Of a stretch of DNA of 64,000 nucleotides, positions 1 through 9,790 are shown one piece after another. The notes under the pieces are model-generated. The model made no database searches. It was not told where the DNA came from and saw only the letters and a program-made list of their open reading frames with translations. Source of the stretch: Eonycteris spelaea. Its lineage: Eukaryota; Chordata; Mammalia; Chiroptera; Pteropodidae. The position numbers were made by a program, and so were the translations under genes. The stretch's first letter is position 1; every line of letters starts with the position of its first letter. The stretch is from assembly GCA_003508835.1 (NCBI GenBank), contig PUFA01000077.1:1626001-1690000 (forward strand), in the 5' to 3' direction.

Positions 1-132
1 TCTCTCTCTGCTGTGTCCAGCGCAGGAGGGACAGTGGGATGGAACGATAATGAAACCAGCAATGGCATGAGCTGCCACTCCGGGGCCAGGCGTGTTAGCT
101 TATTTAATCCTCGCAATGATTTGTAGGCATGT

Positions 133-213
133 GGGACGTGCTTCTGGAGTCATCTGGCCTTGGCTTTTGGTCCTGGCTCTGCCACTTACCAGCTATATGA
201 CCTAAAGCAAATT
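133..213 (+). mobile_element. MIR SINE fragment
   Basis: This is a partial core of MIR, an ancient tRNA-derived SINE. The recognisable stretch is CTCTGCCACTTACCAGCTAT followed by the decayed form of the family's usual 'tgacc...gcaa' stretch. Only the middle of the element is visible and no target-site duplication remains. The family identity is a consensus comparison from memory. Confidence 0.7.
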
Positions 214-215
214 GC

Positions 216-654
216 TAGTAAAGAAGCTAGTAAAAATGATACTTGACTTACTCAAATCTTGAGAAGCCCAAACTGAAGAACCTCGAAGCAGGTTTGGGAG
301 ACTGAGTGAGTGGTGAAGGCTCTTCCACCCCTGGGCTTCTTTCTTTCTATCTTCCGTTCTACATGACTCTACTACCGTTTTGGACTCAGACTTTTCCTGT
401 TTCTCTGTCTTCATCACATCTTTATGTCTAACATTTTGCTGCCTGCTCTGTTATAATTTTGACTCTAGGTCTCCTGTTGGTTGATACACTGATTAACCCA
501 AGTTGGGAGTAGGCATCAGGGAGATACGAAATGAACAGTAACCTGCTACTTCCCAACCTCTCAATCTGCCTGGCACACACTACTATGTACCATTTGAAAC
601 TTAACTGCCCCAACAGGACTGTGAAGTCGGAAGATTGCTTTCTCTCAATTGACA
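216..654. other. No gene or repeat recognised
   Basis: This is unique-looking sequence with a pyrimidine-rich patch near 330-410. The open frames here lack any recognisable domain or splice-site support. Confidence 0.5.
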
Positions 655-745
655 AAGGGGAAACGGAATATTGCAGAGCTCTGCGACTTGACACAGGTCA
701 CTCAGCTGGCAGGTGGCAAGGTTCCAGGGCTGGGTGTGGTCTGCT
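655..745 (-). mobile_element. MIR SINE fragment, antisense
   Basis: The order gaaacggaa, gcagagctctgcgacttg, aggtcactcagctgg, aggtggcaag matches the reverse complement of the MIR core (gaaactgagg...cttgcccaaggtcacacagct). It is heavily decayed and ends just before an 11-C run at 753-763. Confidence 0.6.
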
Positions 746-752
746 GCTGAGA

Positions 753-763
753 CCCCCCCCCCC
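753..763 (+). repeat. (C)11 homopolymer
   Basis: An uninterrupted run of eleven C. Such runs are length-unstable and prone to sequencing error, so indels here should be treated with caution. Confidence 0.9.
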
Positions 764-868
764 AAATAACAGAAGCATGCACGAAGCGCTAGGGGTTCTT
801 TCTGTGAGGGTCCCACCGAGAAGGCTTCACTGGGGACATGCCCTCACATTACTTGCATCTGCCTGGGG

Positions 869-883
869 AAAAAAAAAAAAAAA
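869..883 (+). repeat. (A)15 homopolymer
   Basis: Fifteen consecutive A. No retroposed body was recognised immediately upstream, so it cannot be assigned as a retroposon tail. Confidence 0.85.
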
Positions 884-904
884 CCCTCACTTCGTCTCAC
901 ATTC

Positions 905-1000
905 TACATAAATTAGTTGGGTGACCTGGGACAAATTACCCTATTTGGACCTCATTTTTCTCATTTGAAAATGGGAAGCAGAGTGGAAATGGCCTCTAAA
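905..1000 (+). mobile_element. MIR SINE fragment
   Basis: The stretch contains gggtgacctgggacaaatta, then cctcatttttctcatttg and aaaatggga. This is the MIR core order (gtgaccttgggcaagt, cctcagtttcctcatctgtaaaatggg). The copy is diverged and partial. Confidence 0.75.
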
Positions 1001-1414
1001 AACCTTCTAACTTGGAAACCCCACTGTATTCACATCGTCTCTGCTTGTAACTGGATTCTTCAATCATGCACCCGGACTAGCTCAGACTTTCTGATACCTG
1101 CCGTGGCACAGTGGGCGGCTGACTATTTATTACTGGACCTTGACCATGAAATGGACTCCCCTGGTCTCAGCCCCTGCCCTGATCACGGCCCCAGCTGTTG
1201 CAGCCTTGATGATGACAGAAAGCCATTCTTGTCACTCTTGGATGCCTCTCGGCTCTTCTTACCCACACCTTGACTGCAGCCAGGGGAAAATGTCACATTT
1301 GCACTTCAGAGGGAGAGATAAGCATTGCTCCGCCTTTTATGTGTTAGATTTTAGGGACAGCCTGGTGGGTCGCCTGCTGTGACAGACACTGCAGGCTGAG
1401 AGCTGTGCAATATG
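1001..1414. other. No gene or repeat recognised
   Basis: Unassigned sequence. Open frames cross it but show no family signature, codon periodicity that I can judge, or flanking splice sites. Confidence 0.5.
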
Positions 1415-1610
1415 TAGTTAGAAGTATAACCTCTGGTGTCAGGCGATGGGGTGGGAATCTTGGTGCCTTTACCTCCTCGCCATGCTACTTAACATCTCTG
1501 AAGTTCAGTTTGTGTCTCTGCAAAATAATAATAATCACACCTACCTCATGAGCTTGCTGTGAAGATCTAATGGAGAAACACATGTGATGTATTGTATTAT
1601 TTATTATTAC
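1415..1610 (+). mobile_element. MIR SINE, nearly full core and tail
   Basis: The sequence follows the MIR consensus in order: a ctctggtgtcagg head, the ctacttaacatctctgaa core, a gcaaaataataataatcac stretch, ctacctcatgagcttgctgt, and a tail rich in tattatttattatta. It is one of the better preserved MIR copies in the window. Confidence 0.85.
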
Positions 1611-2684
1611 AATAGCCTACCCAGCGAACATTTTGCTCATCCTTCTTGTCTAATTCCAAAATAGAGACTGAGAATGACAGATCCACTTCCCCCAGCCCCT
1701 CTGGGAGCTCTAGATGGCTATGGAATATAGTCAAATCCAATAGTAAAGGAAGTTTGCCGGGGGGCTTCTGAGATAGGAGGTAAGCTCTCTTTCTCCTTAC
1801 CTCTCCCTTTGTTGCTTAGGAACCTTGTCACATGAGGTTGTAAAGCTCGCGCCTGCCGCAGCCACCCTGTGAACAAGGTGTCCACTTTGAGGATGGGAAG
1901 ACAGAAAGATGAAAAGAGGCGGTGTCTGTCTCTGACAGTGCTGTCGAGCTGCTAAGCCGACCCTGAGACTGACTGCCTTTCGCGAATTCTGACCTGTGAG
2001 GTGACAACAACAATGAAAGCCAACTGTTTAAGTCACTTTTATTTGGGTGGTCAGGTCCTGGCACCTGAAGCACCCTACCGGACGCAAATGAACTCCAGCA
2101 ACCTCCTGAGATGAAGGCGCAGGAAGGGGCATTGTCTGGCTGCAACTGTGGGTAGCATCAGAACGGTGGTAAAAGACTCCAGACACCAATTGGTTGCTTC
2201 CATGCGTCACACGTCCTTAGTGAGGACCCATCCTACGCAGTAGGAGACCGATTAGAGCATAGTGGAGGGAGACCGTCGGGCGGGAAACCCAGCCTGCAGC
2301 CCGTGGAATTCACGGTACGTGTTCCGATTGTTGAAGTTATTTTCCAATGCTCACCCTCCCTCGAGGATTTCCGAATGCCTGTGGAACCTACCACCTGTCT
2401 GATTCTGTCAGAGAGGCCACTTTATTTTTTAGCAAGTGGGGATGAAATAACCTCCTAAAGTGTCCCAGGAAAGGACTGGCAACAAGTCACAGGACTGTTC
2501 ATCAGCTCTTACATTTTTATATAAGGGAAGATTAGCAAACTGTCAAAAAAAAAAAAACCCAAAAACAAAACAAAACAGCCTGAAATCGAGTTTCTACAAA
2601 ATTGTTTCTAAATTGGTGCTGAGGATGCTGGTCACTCTAAACTTCTACATGACTCAGGAATTCTCATGCAAAGAAATTTCTCAA
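1611..2684. other. Unassigned; contains a small CpG cluster
   Basis: No repeat or coding region was recognised. The segment at 2230-2340 carries about nine CpG in roughly 110 bp, unusual for this CpG-poor window, and includes the E2F-like motif listed separately. A (A)12 run lies near 2545-2557. Confidence 0.5.
2278..2287 (+). promoter_or_regulatory. E2F-like motif in a CpG cluster
   Basis: GGGCGGGAAA matches the classic E2F binding motif (GGCGGGAAA core) and sits in the densest CpG patch of the first 5 kb. A match this short can occur by chance. No transcript or initiator was identified next to it. Confidence 0.3.
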
Positions 2685-3474
2685 ACAACAACAACAACAA
2701 AACAAAACAAAAAAACCTCTTATCTGCTGTTGATTGGATTGCAAATTGGTGCAGCCACTATGGAAAACAATATGGAAGTACCTCAAAAAATTAAAAATAA
2801 AACTACCATATGACCCAGCAATTCCACTTCTGGGTATTTATACAAAGAAATCAAAAACACTAATAAGACAGACATATGCGTCCCTAACCATTGCAACATT
2901 ATTTATGAGAGCTAAGATATGGAAGCAACCTAAATGTCCATCGATAGATGAATAGATAAAGAAGGGGCAGTACATACATACCCTGGAATATTACTTGGCC
3001 ATTAAAAAGAACGAAATCTTGCCATTTGTGAAAACATAGACAGACCTAGAGGATATTATGCTAAGCGAAATAAATCAGACAGAGAAAGACAAATACCATA
3101 TGATTTCACTTATACGTGGAATCTAAAAAAGGGAATAAACAAACACACAAAACAGACAAATTCATAGGTCAGAGAACATACTGATGCCACATAGGAGGGG
3201 TTAGAGGGATGGGAGAAAAAGGTAAAAGGGTAAGAAGTACAAATTTATAATTATGAAATTGTCGTGGGAATGTGAAGTACAGCACAGGGAGAGAGTCAAT
3301 AATATTGTAATAACTATGCGTGGTGCCAAATGGGTACGAGACTCATGGGGTGATCACCTTCTAAGGTATATAAATGTCTAATCACTATGTTGTATACCTA
3401 AAACTTACAAATTGTACATCAACTCTAACTGAAAAATAAATTTTAAGAAAATCTAAAAAAATAAAATAAAAAAT
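2685..3474 (+). mobile_element. L1 LINE 3' end (ORF2 tail plus 3' UTR)
   Basis: From about 2721 the sequence follows the L1 ORF2 C-terminus (attggtgcagccactatgga, catatgacccagcaattcc) and then the L1 3' UTR, ending in an A-rich tail near 3440-3474. ATTTCTCAA occurs at 2676-2684 and again at 3475-3483, a plausible 9-bp target-site duplication that brackets the whole unit. The first 35 bp inside the bracket are an (ACA)n/(AAAAC)n stretch that is not L1. The copy is severely 5' truncated, and stops interrupt ORF2. Confidence 0.88.
2734..2955 (+). pseudogene. L1 ORF2p C-terminal remnant
   Basis: The open frame encodes 73 residues with the L1 ORF2p C-terminal hallmarks KLVQPLWKT and [13 protein letters not shown]. 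These lie downstream of the reverse transcriptase domain. A stop after SIDE breaks the frame, while the expected continuation (LEYYLAIKKNEI, MLSEINQTEKDKYHM) follows beyond it. The copy cannot encode an active protein. Confidence 0.85.
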
Positions 3475-3566
3475 ATTTCTCAAGATATCAAGGTAGGATT
3501 GTCAGGTTGTTAAAAGCATTGGACCAATGTCCTCTGGAATCTACCAGCATTTGTACTGATGTTATG

Positions 3567-3806
3567 GTTTAGAGCAGGGTTCCCTAACTCCAGGGCCTGG
3601 GACCTATACCGGTCTGTGGCCTGTTAGGACCGGGCTGCACAGCAGGAGGTGAGTGATGGGCAGGTGAACAAAGCTTCATTTGTATTTGCAGCCTCTCCCC
3701 AGCACCAGCATCACCACCTCAGCTCCACCTCAGATGATCTGGCATTAGATTCTCATAGGAACACCAGTCCCTGGTGCCAAAAAGGATGGGGACCACTGGT
3801 TTACAG
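3567..3806 (+). mobile_element. hAT-type non-autonomous DNA transposon with TSD
   Basis: The element at 3575-3798 begins CAGGGTTCCCTAACTCCAGG and ends with AGGATGGGGACCACTG, imperfect terminal inverted repeats of the hAT form CAGNGGTCCCCAACC. It is flanked by GTTTAGAG (3567-3574) and GTTTACAG (3799-3806), a 7-of-8 match as expected for the 8-bp hAT duplication. The interior (ccggtctgtggcctgttagg, ctggtgccaaaaagg) matches an abundant mammalian Charlie-like family. It encodes no transposase. A second partial copy lies at 29318-29402. Confidence 0.85.
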
Positions 3807-4014
3807 TTTACCAAATGCTTTACAGTTTACAATTACCAGGTGCTGTCACAGGTAATAGCACATTAAACCTACAATAGCCCTCTGAGGTAGGTGTTGCTTG
3901 AGGCTTAAGAGCAGCAACAAAGCTTGACTATCTGATGTTGGTAACATCACCCTCATCCTGCTTCCCAGGATGTCATTCTCCCTCCCTAAGTGGGCGTGTT
4001 ACTTCCAGGAGAAG

Positions 4015-4160
4015 GCACAGTGCTGGGAGTCAGAAGACTCAGCTATGGGTGTCAGCTCTGAGCTGAACTTGCTGTGTGACACCTGGTGAGTCACGGACGT
4101 GTCTGGACTTCAATTTCCTCATTTATAAAGTGGGAGCGTTAACTCAAAATGATCTTTAAG
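4015..4160 (+). mobile_element. MIR SINE fragment
   Basis: The segment contains tgctgtgtgacacctggtga, then caatttcctcatttataaag and tgggagc, matching the MIR core. It is diverged and partial. Confidence 0.7.
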
Positions 4161-4490
4161 ATCGGGTAAAGCATTATTGTCTCCAACTAATGTTTTTTGA
4201 AGCAATGTTTTCACAAATTTCTTGATGTGAATTTGCTTAGGTGGTAAAATGAAAACACTAAGCTTTAATGTCTATAGTGAACAATTAAAGAGGGAAAAGG
4301 AAAATCGCTAAATTTAAATTCTTTGTGCCTTTTATTTTGGCCTTGAGGTAAGTTCAGTTAACAACATGAATCTAACTGTCCAAACAGTCTTTGTTTCTCT
4401 GTCCCTACTCACTTTTTCTCTCTTCTCCTTCTCTTCATTTCTTCCTTTCTTTCATTCAACTTTGCTGTTTCTTCTACCGGGTGTCAGGCA
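4161..4490. other. No gene or repeat recognised
   Basis: Unassigned, with a pyrimidine-rich patch at about 4395-4455. A donor-like TTGAG|GTAAGT occurs near 4345, but no matching acceptor was seen upstream. Confidence 0.45.
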
Positions 4491-4745
4491 CTATTAGAGG
4501 TATGTGTTGAGAATCATCTTTGAAATAAACATTTTGCTGGCTGCTGAATATAGGACAACGAACACGAAAGATGGGGTTCTAGCATTCACTGTGCTTACAC
4601 TCTATACGAGGGGCAGATAATTTAAGAAGATGTTGCGATATAATGTGGTAAATGCTATGGTAAGGGGAAATTCGGAGTTCTAAGGGAATAATTAGGAAGC
4701 ACACTTAACCTGGATGTTATGGGAGAGGGAAGGCTTCTGGAAGCA
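4491..4745. mobile_element. Ancient interspersed repeat, family not named
   Basis: The text runs caggcactattagagg, a middle resembling the family's 'gaacaa' part, then cattcactgtgcttacactc and gatgttgcgatataatg. This matches the order of a common mammalian repeat (aggcactgttctagg, gaacaaaacagac, catggagcttacattctag) whose name I cannot give with certainty. Related pieces lie at 22259-22440 and 50495-50830. Confidence 0.45.
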
Positions 4746-4751
4746 TAGCCG

Positions 4752-4774
4752 AAAAAAAAAAAAAAAAAAAAAAA
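4752..4774 (+). repeat. (A)23 homopolymer
   Basis: Twenty-three A in a row. The sequence upstream is an ancient repeat, so this may be an expanded internal A-run rather than the tail of a recent retroposon. Confidence 0.85.
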
Positions 4775-5024
4775 GGCTGGCAAGAGAAAAGCAGAAACAA
4801 CTGATGATGAAAAGTCCCAGAGGTGAGCCAAGTCAACATCAACTAGGAGGAGATGATAAAAGCTCCATATACTTGGAGATAAGAAGGAAGGGGTAAGAAG
4901 TCGAGGAGAATGGCTACGGTCGTAAGCAGAGGTGGCTTTATGATGATAGGCCTGGGAAACTGTGTTCTGGATTATCCTTAATAACAAGAGTAGCCATTAA
5001 AGAATATTTTTAAATTTAATTTTA

Positions 5025-5190
5025 ACATAGTAATTTATGCATATAATACATAAAACATGATAAAATCTGAAAAACTTACACAAAAACTATCAGTGCTCTG
5101 ATGGCATCCCCCCTCCCACCCCCACCCCAAAGGAAACCTCTTTCAACTTTTTTACCTTCTAAATAATGTGAGTATGCATCTTTCTTTTTG
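5025..5190 (-). mobile_element. Old L1 3' end fragment, antisense (tentative)
   Basis: An AT-rich stretch (aatttatgcatataataca), a C-rich run and caaaggaaacctctttcaac follow the order seen in antisense old L1 3' ends, such as the copy at 21150-21835. It is short and diverged. Confidence 0.4.
5108..5128 (-). other. G-quadruplex / i-motif sequence
   Basis: The + strand has C-runs of 6, 3, 5 and 4 separated by single bases (T, A, A), so the - strand reads G4-T-G5-T-G3-A-G6. Four G-runs with one-base loops are the most stable class of predicted quadruplex. In vivo formation is not shown by sequence alone. Confidence 0.75.
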
Positions 5191-5711
5191 TTGATTTTAG
5201 ACATTTTTCTTTCCTATTCAGAATTAATATTAAGAATTTTAGCTCTCTAATACCTTTTTCCAATCCCTTCACTTTTCCAAATATTAGAATAAGGGGGAAA
5301 AGATTCCTTTTTGTAGAAATTCACAGATAGCGCTCCACACACAGCACAGTGGTAGGGGGTCAGCAAATGGCTGAATTTAGTCATATGTCAGATATTTTGA
5401 AACAATTCTCTAAGTTAATTAGCTCTTTGCTAAGTATTTTGGGGTAAAGTGTATGCTCATAATTTCTGTCCCCTTACTGAGGAAACTCAAATGGATAGAA
5501 TCTAGAGGAATTCTTTAGAAATTGAAGCAACCACATTTGAGGGACTGAGGAAAGTGCAGAATTTAATGTCAGAAAAATCTTTTTGAGTTTTGCCTTAAAG
5601 AATGTAAAAGTTATTAATACCTGCATACTGTTGTCACTTGTTTTATGCTTATGCTCTTTATGGCTCTCCTACCTTAAATAATGAGTGTCCTTATGATCTC
5701 ATCCGTAACAC
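5191..5711. other. No gene or repeat recognised
   Basis: AT-rich unassigned sequence leading into the GGAA microsatellite. Confidence 0.45.
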
Positions 5712-5755
5712 GGAAGGAAGGAAGGAAGGAAGGAAGGAAGGAAGGAAGGAAGGAA
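5712..5755 (+). repeat. (GGAA)11 microsatellite
   Basis: Eleven perfect GGAA units, 44 bp, with no interruption. A perfect tetranucleotide tract of this length is likely polymorphic. Each unit contains the ETS-family core GGAA, and such arrays can be bound by ETS factors in other mammals. Confidence 0.95.
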
Positions 5756-6885
5756 CTGAGAACAGCTATTTATTCATTTACTCTTTAATTCAAGATATAG
5801 TTGAGTCTCCTCTCTTTCTCTCTCTCTATATATACCATACCTTGTTTTAAAAAGATTCATGGCAACAGACAAAAATACATACATTGTAAAGGCACACACA
5901 AAAAGATACAAGCATAGTTGCCACCAGGGTAAGGGACACCAGGGAAAAGTAAGATCAGTACTTGAGATGATAGTAAGTCTTGAATACTTGCAAGTGATTG
6001 GTTGAGTAATGAGCCCTAAGCTTCCTAATGGCTAACAACAGTAATGACAAAAAGATAATTTAATCTATTTATTTGGTGTACCATCAAAGACAAATTGTTT
6101 GCAATACAGGTGCCTAGGAACTAAACAAGCTAACTCATTTTACTGGCTCATTAACTGCAAGGCAATTAGGTCCAATGTAATCTGCCAAAAATGATGACTT
6201 CTGGCTTTAGGGTAGTTGAATAGCAGGTCTAAGAGAGCGGTAACTAAAAATAAGGACAAATATTTTGTGTAGGGCAGTCTTTGTTTACACCAATAAAAGC
6301 CATGCTACCTCCATATTTAAAAAATGGTTATCTTAATTCTTTTAAGTAATCCCCCTTTTCTCCACCTTCATCCCAACTTCATCATTCTACACTGATGTCA
6401 AGACATTGACAAAGATTTTTACCTCGTCATAGCTTTTGTTCTTTCTCCTAATCCATCACAAAACTGTCCTTAACTGATGCTTGCTCTAGTCATGGCATTA
6501 AAGTCATGACATATTATGAGCATCAAAAGGCTGGGAGTAGTTGGAGCTTATTCAATTTAGCCAATAATTGATTCATTTTCACAGCATTAAAAATTTTTAA
6601 AAAGATCAATAAAAGTCACAAAAATCTCATGTTGCTTCTAACACATTTATGCACCAGATAAGAAGTAGTATAACCATGCCATGTATAAAGGCATTGTGTT
6701 TTTTTATGACACTGTCCTACAAAGATCTGGTTTCAGTTTATTGAAGGGAAACAACATACCATTTTATGAAGGTTATTTAGTGCATTAACAGTGCATCCTG
6801 GAGTGGTGTATGCTTGTCATTTTAATACATGAGGTAGAGTAATTTTGGAAGTCCCTCCCACACGCCAAGACTGAGTTCAAAGACC
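5756..6885. other. No gene or repeat recognised
   Basis: AT-rich sequence with a pyrimidine tract at about 5808-5830 (tctctttctctctctctata). No coding or RNA gene signature was seen. Confidence 0.45.
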
Positions 6886-7254
6886 AAAGAAAAAATTACA
6901 AGATTCAAGAAACTCAGAGTCTGGTGGGGAAGGGACATAAGCGAACAGATAAGACGTAACATGGTGGTACTAATACAGGCATTGTGTAATACTACCTATA
7001 TTTTGGGATTATATAAGCACCTAAATTGGACTGGGAGTGGGAGAGGGAAGGACACTCTTTGTTTAAAAATTTAGATCTTCAAGCTTGGAAGGAAAAATCT
7101 CACTTCATGGAACTGGGGAAATTATTTAAATTGGACTTCATTTATTGCTCCGGAACACCAGATCTGAAGTGAATCACGACGCTGTCTAAAGTTTCCCCCT
7201 TAGATTTCAGGCAGGCTTGTAGTTACACCCTTTCAGAAACATGAAAATCAAACT

Positions 7255-7830
7255 TAATAAAAATAATTCTTTTACAAAAATTGTGGTAGAATACACATAA
7301 AATTTATGATGAGTGACGTTTAGTACATTCGCAATGTTATGCAACTATCATGATTATCCAGTTCCAGAATATCTGCATCACCTCAAAATGAAACCCCATA
7401 CCCCAGACACACCCCTTTATCCCGCTCCCCACAGGCCCCGGAGACTGGTAATCTGCCTTCTGTATCTATGGATTTGTCACTACTGGATACTCCACATACA
7501 TAGAGTCACACGATATGTGGCTTTTTGTGTGTGGCTTCTTTCACTTAACCTAAATGATTTCAAGTTTCATCCATGTTGTGGTATATATCAGCATATATTA
7601 CATTCACTCTTATGGCTGAATAATATTCCATTGTATGGATATACCACCTTTTAAATATCCATTCATCAACCGATGGACATTTGGGTCTACTTTTTGGCTA
7701 TTGAAATGGTGCTGCTACAAAGGTCTGTGTACAAGTTTTTGCGTTCAGTTCCTTGGAGTATATAACCAGAAATGGAATTACTGGGTCACATGGTAATTTT
7801 ATATTTAGGCTATTATAGAACCACAAATTA
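7255..7830 (-). mobile_element. Old L1 3' end, antisense
   Basis: Read in reverse this is an old L1 ORF2 end and 3' UTR. The + strand shows catccatgttgtggtatata, tggctgaataatattccatt, catcaaccgatggacatttg and attactgggtcacatgg, all hallmarks of antisense L1. The L1 3' terminus is at the left end (gtggtagaatacacataaaa). Frames are broken and no target-site duplication was found. Confidence 0.88.
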
Positions 7831-7831
7831 T

Positions 7832-8874
7832 TTACGACAGCAACTGCATCATTTTACTAAACTTACTTTTAATGAGAAAGTATTTCTTTCAAGGCTACCC
7901 TGTGCCTTGGTAATTTATTTTCCCTCCTAGCTTCAAAAGATTATTCTGAGGACTAATAATCTTTGTGAAACTGTTAAAGGCTTTTTGAAAGTGGCCTTTA
8001 TATAAATTAAAGGTATTATGCACTCAGGCATTCATTACAGTGTACTTTGCAAGGAGTTTGATAGTTCAAGAAATTTACATGAAAATCTATCTGTATAGGT
8101 GTGAGCTTTTACAATCTTAGAAGACCTGAAGCTGAAAGGAGACAAATTGAGTTGAATTAATTTGCCTCCATCTGACCTGTTTTTTCTAATGAGATATTAG
8201 AGGCATAAAAAAAAAAAAAGGAAAAAAAAAGCAATCCTTTTGAAGTGTGGGCACGCTGATCTTGGTTGTTACACCTATTAATTAATTTATCTATATTCGG
8301 GACATTCTAATGAACTGAAACCCAAGATAGCAGTTAATTCAAAGCAAAATTGCAAAAGTGTGGCTGAACAGACATGTTTTCTGTGTTTTAGCAGACTTTA
8401 ATAATGGTTTCTGAGAGATGACCAAGTGAAAAACAAATTAGAACTATTTTTATAGCTCTAATGTTTTAAAAACTCTTATTAAGGGGGACAGACAGCACCT
8501 CTTACATACTTGGCTCACACAGCGCTTTAGAGAAAATCATCAACCTAGCAAAGTATTTCTGTAGCACCTCTCCCTATAACATCTGGGTTCCTGGATGCCA
8601 GACTCTCTGAGAAAAACCTGTTTCTGAGGACTGAATCATTCCAAGACTTGTATAATGAACCAAGATATCAGCAAAAGCTCACGTAGCAGGCACAGAAGCC
8701 AAAATAAGGTACCAAGACCTCCTACTCTGTGTTTCTTGACCATTTCCAAATTCCCTGATGCTATACAAAAATCTGTCAATAAACTACTCAAGCATTTTGT
8801 TGAGTGGGATGCTTCACATACTTCATGTACTTTAATCCAGTAAACACATGTGAACAAGTTGTAAAAGTTATCAA
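7832..8874. other. No gene or repeat recognised
   Basis: Unassigned. A 13-A run at 8207-8219 and a 9-A run at 8222-8230 are split by GG. Open frames on both strands around 8640-8857 overlap each other and carry no known motif. Confidence 0.45.
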
Positions 8875-9070
8875 GTTGTTTAGTACCTATTATGTGTCAT
8901 GCATTTTATATTTCCTATTTTAGATTCTCATAACAACCATGCGAAGTAGACAGTGCTTTTATGTTCATTTTAGAAATGAAGAAACTGGGTCTCTGAAGGA
9001 TGAATTACCAGCAAAGCTGAAACACAAACTAACTGGCAGCTTATTCTAAAGTCTGAGCTCCTGCTAACAT
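8875..9070 (-). mobile_element. MIR SINE, antisense
   Basis: The order tagtacctattatgtgtcat, attctcataacaaccatgcg, cattttagaaatgaagaaac, cagcaaagctgaaacacaaa is the reverse complement of MIR from tail to head. The copy is nearly complete but well diverged. Confidence 0.8.
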
Positions 9071-9694
9071 GCCAGTTACCTTCTAATGAATAAAGAGCAA
9101 ATGTAAACATAATAATGTTAAAAATGAAAAAATATGCTCCTCTAAGCCAAGATATAATATACATTAGATTATTTTAAAAATATATTGCATTAATCTGCCC
9201 ACTACCTAGACGTCAGCTGAAATCATTCTCTTATTTGAGATCCAAATAAACTTGACTGTACTCCCAATCTTCTGAGTGATGGGAGCTCCACACCTTCCCA
9301 GGGTTTGGAGGAACTTACAGTTTACCTATTCACTAAGCTCCAGCTTCCTCTGAATTAGTTCAGTTTATGGAGTGGGTCTCATTTCTTTCCTCTAGCAGTC
9401 TCTGCTAGTGGAATAAAGAAAAAACCTGATAAGCTGAAGTCAATTTTGGCTTGAATAACATTTTATTCTTCCTTTATGTGAACTTCGAGCAGAAAAACTT
9501 CTGAATCATTCTTGTCAATCATCCCCTTTCTACTACTCTGAAATCTCCTTACTAGAGGTTCTTCCCTAAGAATGTTTTAATTCTTAATGAGATAAGAAAA
9601 ATTAAGCGTGCAGTTGAGGGCTTGATATGAATCACTGGGAGTCTATGAGAAGAGCAGGTGCAAGAGATGGAAGAGTCATGAGAGGTTTGTGACT
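9071..9694. other. No gene or repeat recognised
   Basis: Unassigned AT-rich sequence. Nothing beyond chance open frames was seen. Confidence 0.4.
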
Positions 9695-9790
9695 TCAACA
9701 TCTGTGTTTTACAGTTGAGAATACAGTGGATCACAGTGGACTCTGTCTGAGTTGCTCAAGTTCAATGGCTAGTTAGAGTATATGACTTTT
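9695..9790 (-). mobile_element. MIR SINE fragment, antisense
   Basis: gttttacagttgagaataca, then gagttgctcaagttcaatgg and ctagttaga, resemble the reverse complement of the MIR core. Weakly preserved. Confidence 0.5.
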
